A stretch of DNA of 32,088 nt from Alphaproteobacteria bacterium (GTDB taxonomy: Bacteria > Pseudomonadota > Alphaproteobacteria > Rhodobacterales > Rhodobacteraceae): the NCBI GenBank assembly GCA_030433335.1, contig JAUILL010000038.1, positions 1-32,088 on the forward strand, read 5' to 3'. Of this stretch, positions 25,147 through 31,857 are shown in pieces (within the stretch, counting starts at the first letter, position 1; the number at the start of each line of letters is the position of its first letter). The notes beneath the pieces are model-generated. The model was given only the letters and a program-made list of their open reading frames with translations, searched no databases and was not told the DNA's origin. Position numbers and translations under genes: made by a program.

Positions 25147-25216
25147 TGAAAACACTTGTCTTCTGAGTGAAAACGTATTTTCATATAGCTTGAAAAGTAG
25201 AAAACGTGATTTCAAG
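25147..25216. promoter_or_regulatory. Candidate RpiR operators in divergent promoter region
   Basis: A perfect inverted repeat, TGAAAA-CGTA-TTTTCA, lies at 25168-25183, of the kind bound by many RpiR/MurR-type regulators. TGAAAA also occurs at 25147 and 25191, giving 21- and 23-base spacing (about two helical turns). A wider inverted pair, CTTGAA (25189) and TTCAAG (25211), overlaps. All lie between the start of the TRAP operon and that of the regulator gene. Confidence 0.6.
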
Positions 25217-25232
25217 CAAGGAGCGATTACAG

Positions 25233-26093
25233 GTGCCTCAAAATGCAGCAATGGCCCCAAGCAAGCCTATCGTTCAGAGAATTCACGAAAGCTATCCCAA
25301 GCTGCCCGAAGGAGAGCGCAAGGTGGCGGATGTCCTGCTGGCCGACCCTGCGGAGTTGGCCGTGCGCAACGCCATCGAAATTGCAACGCAAGCCGAGGTG
25401 TCGAACGCCACGGTCACGCGCCTGTTCCGTCGGCTTGGCTACACAACTTTTGACGAGGCCCGCCAAGAAGCGCGACGGCTGCGCGCCACCGGATCACCGC
25501 TCTATTCCGGTCAGGGTGGGCGGACCAAGGGCGACCCGATCTCTGACCTGATCCACCAAGAGACCGTGATCATTGAGTCCACCCTGTCACGGGTCAATCC
25601 GCTCGTTCTGAGAGAAATCGGGGCCGCGATCAAAGCCGCCCCCCGCATCCGTACCTTGGGCTACCGGAACAGCCATTTTCTGGCGCAGTACCTAACCGCT
25701 CAGATCGCCATGATGCGTCCCGGCGTGGCGCCCCTGTTAATGCCCGGTCAGACCGAGAGCGAAGGCATGTCATCCCTTGGCCCGAAAGATCTGGCGATCG
25801 TGGTGGGTTTGCGCAGGCGGCCGGAGGGCTTCAATCGTATGGTCGAAGCGATCGTGCAGCGCGGAACGCCTCTCTTGTTGATCGCGGACGAGACGATCCG
25901 GGGCGCGCCGGCGCACGCAACATGGACGCTCGATTGTGTGGTCGATACGCCTCAATTTGCGGATAGCTATGTTGGGGGGCTGGCGCTGCTGCGAATGATC
26001 GTGGTCGCAGTCGGACGGGCCCTCGGAGCCGAAGGTCATCGGTATATGCAGGATGTCGAAGACCTGCGAGATCGGTTGGGGGAACTTGAATGA
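25233..26093 (+). CDS. RpiR/MurR-family transcriptional regulator
   Basis: The 286-residue protein has an N-terminal helix-turn-helix domain (about 8-80), with IATQAEVSNATVTRLFRRLGY as the recognition region (key AEVS, TVTR, LG). A SIS sugar-isomerase-like domain (about 110-260) follows and usually binds the inducing ligand. GTG 25233 is chosen because AAGGAG (25218-25223) lies 9 bases upstream; the frame opens at GTG 25206, which has no such site. It is divergent from the TRAP operon with operator-like repeats between, so it probably controls that operon and itself. The effector may be the imported compound or a product. Confidence 0.9.
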   Translation: MPQNAAMAPSKPIVQRIHESYPKLPEGERKVADVLLADPAELAVRNAIEIATQAEVSNATVTRLFRRLGYTTFDEARQEARRLRATGSPLYSGQGGRTKGDPISDLIHQETVIIESTLSRVNPLVLREIGAAIKAAPRIRTLGYRNSHFLAQYLTAQIAMMRPGVAPLLMPGQTESEGMSSLGPKDLAIVVGLRRRPEGFNRMVEAIVQRGTPLLLIADETIRGAPAHATWTLDCVVDTPQFADSYVGGLALLRMIVVAVGRALGAEGHRYMQDVEDLRDRLGELE

Positions 26094-26097
26094 AGGG

Positions 26098-26119
26098 GGC
26101 CGAACGGTGTCGTTCGGCC
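26098..26119. terminator. Convergent hairpin between regulator and globin genes
   Basis: GGCCGAAC (26098-26105) and GTTCGGCC (26112-26119) form a perfect 8-base stem with a 6-base loop between two convergent genes. A T-tract is lacking on both sides, so the efficiency is uncertain. Confidence 0.6.
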
Positions 26120-26127
26120 AAGAGAGA

Positions 26128-26544
26128 TCAGGCTGCGGCTTCGTTCTGCGCTTCGATCATCACGCCGGCCAGAACGCCATAGGTTTCGGCCCAGGCTTCT
26201 TTGACTTCGGGTGTGAAGTCATCGCCGAGGCCTTTGCCCAGAGTGAACAGCAGCGCTTCGCCGACAAAGCCGTAGTGCTCGGGGGTTACGTCGTAGCCGT
26301 TGTGGCGGCGGCCAAGATCCTGAACGGCGGGCAGGATTTCGTCCAGCTTGGTCAGGCCGTTAACTGCGATAGCCAGCATCTGCATCAGCTTCTTCTTCTG
26401 CTCCGACATGTCTTCGGGGAACAGCGGGCGCACTTGGGGCGCGAGTTCGAAGAGTTTGTCGTAGAAGATGTCAGCAGCGGGGCCGGCGATCGGGGCGACC
26501 TTTTTGAAGCTGTCTTGCACGAGGGCGATTTTCTCGGGGGTCAT
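26128..26544 (-). CDS. Single-domain globin with flavohemoglobin-like distal pocket
   Basis: The 138-residue protein is a globin with no fused reductase domain. The proximal heme ligand is His81 (LGRRHNGYDV, helix F). Tyr28 (IFYDKLF) fits position B10 and Gln49 (EQKKKLM) fits E7, the pair that in flavohemoglobin (Hmp) supports NO dioxygenation. PEHYGFVGEALL and EAWAETYGVLAGVMI match the G and H helices of that group. It has no signal peptide and should be cytoplasmic. The ATG at 26544 follows AAGGAG by 7 bases. It is the last gene of the NsrR-linked operon, 5 bases after the cytochrome c gene. Likely role: binding or oxidising NO, with reduction by another flavoprotein. Confidence 0.88.
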   Translation of the reverse strand: MTPEKIALVQDSFKKVAPIAGPAADIFYDKLFELAPQVRPLFPEDMSEQKKKLMQMLAIAVNGLTKLDEILPAVQDLGRRHNGYDVTPEHYGFVGEALLFTLGKGLGDDFTPEVKEAWAETYGVLAGVMIEAQNEAAA

Positions 26545-26549
26545 GTCTC

Positions 26550-26993
26550 TCACTCCTTGTTTTGTTCGATAAAGGCGAGGGCTTCGGCCTCGCCGCCGCT
26601 GGCCCAAACCATAAAGGCCACGGCTGCTGCGATCTCTTTGTCGCTTAGGTCGGGGTTGCCGCCACGGGCGGGCATTTCGGTGTAGGTCTTGCCCACAAAG
26701 CCTTGGGTGGCGTGGTCAATCAGGGTCGGCAGCCCTTGCGCGATGCGGGGCTGCCATTTCTTAGTTGCGGTGATCTTGGGGGCTCCGGTGGCTTTGTTGC
26801 CGCCGTGGCAGGCCATGCAGGTGCCCTCCCAGACACCTTTGCCCTGAACCAGTGTTGGGTCGTCTGGTTCGGGCAGCCGGTCGGCACTGACGAAGCCGTC
26901 CAGCCCACGGGCGGACAACACGTCAGAGAGGGCCACTTCTGCCGTCGCAGGGGCGCCCACAAGGAGCGCGGCGCAGGTCACCGCACGCAGCAT
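26550..26993 (-). CDS. Class I cytochrome c (mono-heme, periplasmic)
   Basis: The 147-residue precursor has a signal peptide at about 1-18 (LRAVTCAALLVGAPATAE). One heme site, CMACH (about 57-61), is followed by GGNKATGAPKI. A TEMPARGG segment offers the distal Met ligand, as in small class I (c5/c551-like) electron carriers. The ATG at 26993 is used because it begins the signal peptide; an upstream extension to 27029 would run into the preceding gene. It lies 4 bases after the Tll0287-like gene and 5 before the globin gene. Probable role: soluble electron transfer to or from the multiheme cytochrome. Confidence 0.88.
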   Translation of the reverse strand: MLRAVTCAALLVGAPATAEVALSDVLSARGLDGFVSADRLPEPDDPTLVQGKGVWEGTCMACHGGNKATGAPKITATKKWQPRIAQGLPTLIDHATQGFVGKTYTEMPARGGNPDLSDKEIAAAVAFMVWASGGEAEALAFIEQNKE

Positions 26994-26997
26994 GGGA

Positions 26998-27567
26998 TCA
27001 ATCCACGGGGATGCGGATAACCACACCACCCATCACATCGCCGCCTTCGAAGTCGGTCTTGGGCGAATCCTTGTGGTCGTTGTGGCAAGAGGTGCAGGCT
27101 TCGGCCACCGCAACGTCGGCATAGAACGCGGTGAAGTAGTTCTGACCCCCCAGCTCTTCTTCGCCGTAGAAGTTCTCACCGGGGTTATCGACCAGATACT
27201 GCAGGCCCTCTTTTTCCAGATCGGTTGCAGGGGCGTTCTGCTTGTTGATCGGCCAGAGCGACAGCAGCGAGTACGAGAAGGCATCGGTCTCTTCGGCCAC
27301 CATTTCCGCGCCAAAGCGGAACATCTGTGCGGGCAGAACCAGCGCTTTTTCATCTTCGAAGTGCTCGGACGCAGTGATCACTTTCTCTTTGACCGCCAGA
27401 CGGTTGACGATCATGCGGGTGTAGACGGTGCGGTCCGAAGACATCACCAGGTGCAGCAGATCCGCGACCTCTTGCTCTTCCATTTCAGCGTGGACGGCGG
27501 TGCTGCCGCCGAACGCCATCGCGCCGCAGAGAAGGACTGCTTTGATTTTTGTTCCGTAGCTGGTCAT
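26998..27567 (-). CDS. Tll0287-like (DUF3365) heme-binding periplasmic protein
   Basis: The 189-residue precursor has a signal peptide (1-26, cut after VHA). The body matches the DUF3365/Tll0287-like domain: RTVYTRMIVNRL, PAQMFRFGAEM, and FYADVAVAEACTSCHNDH with the c-type heme motif CTSCH near residue 160. SPKTDFEGGDVMGGVVIRIP at the end is the family signature. Such domains are PAS-like and often sense redox state or gas ligands. GGAG precedes the ATG at 27567. It is third in the operon, 54 bases after the multiheme gene. Role inferred: a heme sensor or electron carrier for this system. Confidence 0.85.
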   Translation of the reverse strand: MTSYGTKIKAVLLCGAMAFGGSTAVHAEMEEQEVADLLHLVMSSDRTVYTRMIVNRLAVKEKVITASEHFEDEKALVLPAQMFRFGAEMVAEETDAFSYSLLSLWPINKQNAPATDLEKEGLQYLVDNPGENFYGEEELGGQNYFTAFYADVAVAEACTSCHNDHKDSPKTDFEGGDVMGGVVIRIPVD

Positions 27568-27621
27568 ATGTATCTCTCCTGTTGGATTATGATTGGCAGG
27601 GGTTTGCGTAGGACCGTGCGT

Positions 27622-29091
27622 TCATTGGTTGGCGCCTTGGTCGGACGGTTCTACGCGGCTTGTCGCCCAATCGATGCTTTCGATGTGGCGGGATGGTTGG
27701 CCCTTGAAGTTGTTTGCGATCAGCGCAGGGTCGGCGAGGGCATCAATCGCAAAGCTCAGTCCATGACAGTCTAGGCAGACAGAGCGGATCATCTTCTCGT
27801 TCGGGCGAAGGTTGTCGTTCTGGTTGTGGTTGGTGACGGCAAAGCCCTTTTTCTCGGACTGCGGCATGTGGCAGGTTGCGCAGGTCACGCCGGTTCCTGC
27901 TGGGGCATTGCCGGTGGTTTCCGCCTGCCACAGGGCAAAGTGCGGGCTTTGCTCGTAGCTTTGGCTGTGATCGTCATTGTGGCAGCTAAGGCAAGCTGTG
28001 ACAGCGGTTTGTTGCGGTTCTTCCTTGTGCGGCGAATGGCACGAGGTACAGGTCATCCCCTGACCGTGTGCGTCATCCGACAGATCGACCAAGGCTTCGT
28101 CCGTGCTCATCATCGGCGGTGGGGCAGGGTCGTTCAGATAGGCGTTGAGCGCGGTCACCAGCTCTTCGGGTGCGTCTTTCCAGCCAAGGGATTTCAGCTG
28201 CTTGCCCGCGTCCCGAGGCTTCGAGATTTTCGAGTGTTGGCGCATTCCGTGACGGCCCAAGGAGAAGCTCTTGGCGGCGGGCTTGTGACAGTCCGAACAG
28301 ATGCCCTCGTCGGGGTAGTCGGTCCACGCTTGCTCTTCGGGGGCGTGACAGCTGGTGCAGGTCACATCCGCCGCAGCGTGCGCAGTGCCCGCCCAATCGT
28401 GGGCGATTTCGTCGTCCTGAACCGGCGCGTCGAGCGAGGCCAAATAGGTCTCAATCTCTTCCGTGCTGCTGGCGCGGGGCAATTGGGGCAGGGCGGCAGC
28501 GGCTACCACAGGCTCGTCCATCATCAGCCACGGTGCGCCTGCATGCTTCACGAGGAAATCCTCATAAAGCGCGCGGTTGTCATGGTAGTTATGGCAACCC
28601 GACGAGGCGCAAGTGTCGAAGGTCAGGTTCTCGTGGCTCTCGCGGTCCTTGCGGATGTCCTGATCCCCTTCGGAGTGGCAGGCGACGCAGTAGTCGCCCT
28701 GCAGCGTGACCATCATCGGCAGCGTAATTTCCGGCTGGTGCTCGGAATGGCAGGATGTGCAGAACCGCCCGTCGATCGTTTCCCAGTAGCTCGCCATACG
28801 CGGGTTGGTGAACTTCTTCTTCGGGTGACTGTCGTCGGCTTCTTTGAGCTCGTCCTTATGGCAGGTCGTGCAGGTCTTGTTGATGTCTTTCTTGATCGTG
28901 GCCTGACTGTCGAAAGGGTCCGAGGTGTGGCAGGTTTCGCAGGCGATCTCGAGCTGGTGGTGGGCCCCAGCCGTTTGACCCGGCAGCAGGACCGTCCGGT
29001 CGCCGCCGATATAGAGCGCCGCGAGAACCGCGCCTGCGCCGACAAAGGTCAGCAGACTCCAGAGGATCCAAAGAAGGGCGTTGCGTGACAT
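27622..29091 (-). CDS. Undecaheme membrane-anchored cytochrome c
   Basis: The 489-residue protein has one N-terminal membrane segment (about 6-28), probably an uncleaved anchor, and a periplasmic body. It holds ten CXXCH motifs (CETCH, CTTCH, CTSCH, CVACH, CTSCH, CSDCH, CTSCH, CLSCH, CATCH, CLDCH) and one CX4CH (CASSGCH), so eleven c hemes. Five are in residues 50-165 and six in 250-460, split by a heme-free linker rich in Ala and acidic residues. The second half has SCHNDDHSQSYEQSPHFALW and GVTCATCHMPQ, which recall motifs of the hydroxylamine oxidoreductase (HAO) family; this similarity is by eye. The start has AAGGAGG, which overlaps the stop of the flavoprotein gene. Role: a periplasmic electron conduit, perhaps with nitrogen-oxide catalysis. 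Confidence 0.9.
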   Translation of the reverse strand: MSRNALLWILWSLLTFVGAGAVLAALYIGGDRTVLLPGQTAGAHHQLEIACETCHTSDPFDSQATIKKDINKTCTTCHKDELKEADDSHPKKKFTNPRMASYWETIDGRFCTSCHSEHQPEITLPMMVTLQGDYCVACHSEGDQDIRKDRESHENLTFDTCASSGCHNYHDNRALYEDFLVKHAGAPWLMMDEPVVAAAALPQLPRASSTEEIETYLASLDAPVQDDEIAHDWAGTAHAAADVTCTSCHAPEEQAWTDYPDEGICSDCHKPAAKSFSLGRHGMRQHSKISKPRDAGKQLKSLGWKDAPEELVTALNAYLNDPAPPPMMSTDEALVDLSDDAHGQGMTCTSCHSPHKEEPQQTAVTACLSCHNDDHSQSYEQSPHFALWQAETTGNAPAGTGVTCATCHMPQSEKKGFAVTNHNQNDNLRPNEKMIRSVCLDCHGLSFAIDALADPALIANNFKGQPSRHIESIDWATSRVEPSDQGANQ

Positions 29092-29103
29092 CTGTGGCCC
29101 TCC

Positions 29104-31095
29104 TTAGAACGCGTAACTTGTTAAAACGTGGGCGAGGATCAGCAGTGGCAGCGGCCAGATCATCACGATATGGGCCCAAGTTGGCCACCGGCGGGCGGGT
29201 TTGCGGGCTGATCCGATGCGCCGCGCGCGCAGTTCGTGATCGCCGCCCGTTGCCAGACCGGCTGCCGCGCCAAACACCAACGTCGCAGAAAAGCTCACAA
29301 AGAGCATGAAGTTCAGATTGTCCCCCGGACGCAGGCCGGTGTGCACAATCAACCCGATCGCGGCAAAGGCGCCGATCCCCAGATGGACCAGCCGCCAGCC
29401 ATCATAGGCCCCGAGCTTGTCCATGGACCGCAGACGTTTGCGCAGGCCGATGAACATCGCGGCCAGCGTGAACCCCAGCAGGATAAAGCCCGTCCATTGG
29501 CGCACAATATTGTCCCGCCAAAGCCAAACGCGCAGGCTCTCTGCATCGAAACTTTCGGGGTAGGGGATGCGTGGTACGAACGCCACGACCAGCGCGGCCA
29601 AGGCAGCTAGCGCGGACAAGATCAGGATGGGGCGATACCAGCGGACGGGCTTGGGCGCTGCGCCGCTGTTCACCATCTCGTCGAGCAGGGGAACGCAGGT
29701 GCCGCAGACCGTGCCCGCGCCGGTCGCTGCGCTCAGGGCTTCGGGCGTGTTGGCCCCGCCTGCCATTGCGTCGCGTAGCCGTCCGCATGTCACGCCGGTG
29801 CAGTTGCACACGGTCGCTGCATTCGGCAGCTGCGAAATATCGCCATCCTCTTCGACCCAGAGCGACCCACCACGCAAGAACCGCCCGATCATCCATGGGA
29901 AGATCAGGGCCTCGTGCTGGATCGCACTCTGAACGCGGCTGGCCTGAGGCCAACTTCCGACGGCCAGCGCACCGACCAGCCGTCCGCCGCGTAGGAAAAT
30001 CCGGCGATACCCGGTCTCATCGCGCCAGACGCGGCTGCTCACGTCCGCTGCGACTTCTAGCTGTTCAATCTGACCGACAGAGAAAACGTCCGCGCCAATG
30101 ACCTTCAGTTTCGTGGTCGGGGTCGAGCCAGCGTAGTGGCCGTGTTCCCCCAGAATATCCGCGACCGCGGCGTCGGCTTGCTCGTAGCCCGGGCCGACCA
30201 GTCCGTGCACGATGCCCTTGTGCTCGGCGCATTCGCCGATCGCGTAGATGTCGGGGTCCGAGGTCCGCATGGCGTCATCAACGGCGATCCCGCGGCTAAA
30301 GCTGATTTCTGCGGCCTGCGCCAGATCGGTCCGCGCGCGAACGCCAGTACAGATAATGACTGTATCGCAGGGCAAGACGGTGCCATCCGCAAGCCGAACG
30401 CCCTCGACCCGATGCTCGCCCTCAATCGCTCGAACCGCGACACTGGCGTGGAGCTTGACCCCAAGTTCGACGATTTTCTCGGCCAGAACCGCGCCGCCTT
30501 CTTCGTCCAGTTGACGGGGCATTAGGCGGTTTTCATGTTCGACCACGGTGACTTGGGCTTGGCGTTGCTGCATGCCGCGCGCGGCCTCAAGGCCCAATAG
30601 ACCTCCCCCGATCACCACGACACGGCGGGCGCTGATGCTGCGGGCCATCAGGGCAGAGGCATCCTCGGCCGAGCGGAAGGTAAACACGCCGGGCAGGTCG
30701 CGCCCCGGCACACCGGGGATAAAGGCCCGCGATCCGGTGGCGATGATCAGCTTGTCATAGGGCCAGATCTGTCCGTCCGCCGTGGTCACAAAGCGCTGCG
30801 CACGGTTGATCGACTTAGCGCGCATACCGGTGAGCAGGCGCAAATCTTGATCCGGCTCGTCAAATCCCGGAGTGACAATTTCCCCGAACTGAACAGCGCC
30901 GGCGAGCAAAGGGGTCAGCTTTACACGGTTATACGGCTCGAACCGTTCCGTGGACAGAACCGTTACCTCGAGCCCGCGTTGCGCCAGAAGAGTCGCAGCG
31001 CGCGCACCCACAGGTCCCCCGCCGATCACAACAATCCGAGGTTGTTCGGGTGATATCTCTAAAACTGTCTCGGTGAGGGCTGGCTGTGCTGGCAT
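29104..31095 (-). CDS. NAD(P)H-dependent FAD oxidoreductase / BFD-like [2Fe-2S] / di-heme b membrane domain fusion
   Basis: The 663-residue protein combines three parts. Residues 1-400 are a NirB-type pyridine nucleotide-disulfide flavoprotein, with two Rossmann motifs: VVIGGGPVGARAA (FAD) and VVIGGGLLGLEAARGM (NAD(P)). About 420-490 is a BFD-like domain with C-x-C...x31...C-x2-C (VCNCTG and GTVCGTCVP) for a [2Fe-2S] cluster. About 500-663 is a membrane domain of five helices, with His pairs in HLGIGAFAAIGLIVH and HIVMIWPLPLLILAH, each H-X13-H, as for two b hemes in ferric reductase/NOX-type domains. ATG 31095 is preferred; the frame opens at GTG 31146. Role: to carry electrons from cytosolic NAD(P)H across the membrane to the multiheme cytochrome encoded 12 bases downstream. 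The C-terminal membrane tail is not seen in ordinary NirB, so the protein is unusual. Confidence 0.88.
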   Translation of the reverse strand: MPAQPALTETVLEISPEQPRIVVIGGGPVGARAATLLAQRGLEVTVLSTERFEPYNRVKLTPLLAGAVQFGEIVTPGFDEPDQDLRLLTGMRAKSINRAQRFVTTADGQIWPYDKLIIATGSRAFIPGVPGRDLPGVFTFRSAEDASALMARSISARRVVVIGGGLLGLEAARGMQQRQAQVTVVEHENRLMPRQLDEEGGAVLAEKIVELGVKLHASVAVRAIEGEHRVEGVRLADGTVLPCDTVIICTGVRARTDLAQAAEISFSRGIAVDDAMRTSDPDIYAIGECAEHKGIVHGLVGPGYEQADAAVADILGEHGHYAGSTPTTKLKVIGADVFSVGQIEQLEVAADVSSRVWRDETGYRRIFLRGGRLVGALAVGSWPQASRVQSAIQHEALIFPWMIGRFLRGGSLWVEEDGDISQLPNAATVCNCTGVTCGRLRDAMAGGANTPEALSAATGAGTVCGTCVPLLDEMVNSGAAPKPVRWYRPILILSALAALAALVVAFVPRIPYPESFDAESLRVWLWRDNIVRQWTGFILLGFTLAAMFIGLRKRLRSMDKLGAYDGWRLVHLGIGAFAAIGLIVHTGLRPGDNLNFMLFVSFSATLVFGAAAGLATGGDHELRARRIGSARKPARRWPTWAHIVMIWPLPLLILAHVLTSYAF

Positions 31096-31428
31096 TTCAC
31101 TCGCGAAAACTGAGGTCGTGGCAAATCCACGCCGCTTCTGGCGCACTTAGGCGCAATCAGGATCAACTCTGGTTCGGGACGAACGTTGTCTCGGAAGCGG
31201 CCAACCTCGTTGTCGGCGCACCCTTAGGGTTGCACGAGGAAACGTGACCGTGAACATCTTTCTGCGGTGCAGCTGGCCAAAATCTGTTTGTAACCCAGCG
31301 TGGGATCGTCGCGCTGAGTTTATAAACATTCATTTTGGATGAATGGTTAAGTTTTGGGCGAAGTGAAAACGTGGATGGGAGGGCGTCGGGCCGTATGAAC
31401 CGCGAATCCGGGCGCGTGTGCGAAGCGT
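31096..31428. other. Intergenic region between flavoprotein gene and nsrR-like gene
   Basis: This stretch of 333 bases is upstream of the flavoprotein operon and downstream of nsrR. It contains the NsrR-like operator (31328-31344) and, read on the minus strand, a TATAAA at 31324-31319 that could be a -10 box; no good -35 is seen. A short open frame at 31147-31329 on the minus strand shows no domain and is not called. The leader of about 220 bases before the start codon is long for such an operon. Confidence 0.55.
31328..31344. promoter_or_regulatory. Candidate NsrR operator
   Basis: ATTCAT-TTTGG-ATGAAT is a perfect 6-base inverted repeat (7 with the flanking C and G) with a 5-base centre. 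The E. coli NsrR site core, ATGCAT-TTnAA-ATGCAT, has the same arm and spacer lengths, and only one base per arm differs. It lies just upstream of a TATAAA on the minus strand, where a repressor would block the flavoprotein operon. Confidence 0.7.
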
Positions 31429-31857
31429 TCAGGCCACAGAGATACCGTTCAATTTCATGAAAGCGGCGGGATTGTTTTTCGCGACATGTTCCAAAGTGTA
31501 GCCATCCAACACCGTGAAGAAGGCGTTCTTTGCTTCCTTCAAAATACAGATGAGCCCGCATTCCGGAGCAAGGATGCAGTTTGAACAGTCGACCATAGGT
31601 TGGTCTCGTTCGGTGTGCCGAACGATTTCGCCAATCGTGATCTCTTCAAGTGGCCGTGCGAGGCGAATACCCCCAGAGCGCCCGCGAACGGACTCAATGA
31701 AACCGGCCCCAACGAGGTCGGTGATCAATTTCATGATATTGCTGCGCGGCAGGTCATAGGCCTCTATGATTTCTGAAATTTGAACGAGGCGTGTCTGATG
31801 AATGGCGAGATAGAGGCTTACCCGCAAAGCGTAGTCAGAATACCTAGTTAGTTTCAT
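31429..31857 (-). CDS. nsrR: Rrf2-family transcriptional regulator, NsrR-like
   Basis: The 142-residue protein has the Rrf2 winged helix domain: MKLTRYSDYALRVSLYLA (1-18), a recognition helix near LPRSNIMKLITDLV, and the wing RGRSGGIRLARP. The Fe-S cysteines are at 91, 94, 100 and 104 (VDCSNCILAPECGLICIL); NsrR proteins use three Cys in this place plus Asp8, which is present. Loss of the cluster on meeting NO releases DNA. FFTVLDGYTLEHVA fits the NsrR C-terminus. The start has no strong ribosome site. Because an NsrR-like operator precedes the following operon, it probably represses that operon. IscR is excluded by its different Cys spacing and lack of the IscR C-terminus. Confidence 0.85.
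   Translation of the reverse strand: MKLTRYSDYALRVSLYLAIHQTRLVQISEIIEAYDLPRSNIMKLITDLVGAGFIESVRGRSGGIRLARPLEEITIGEIVRHTERDQPMVDCSNCILAPECGLICILKEAKNAFFTVLDGYTLEHVAKNNPAAFMKLNGISVA

Noticed and set aside
27826..29088. 420-codon plus-strand frame opposite the multiheme cytochrome gene
   Set aside because: It is the shadow of a real gene with eleven heme motifs; the opposing product has no family features.
31155..31169. FNR/NnrR-like box on the minus strand (TTGAT-CCTG-ATTGC)
   Set aside because: Only one half-site fits; the other arm is too far from consensus to call.
31147..31329. 60-residue frame in the leader of the flavoprotein operon
   Set aside because: No ribosome site or similarity was seen; a leader peptide is possible but not supported.
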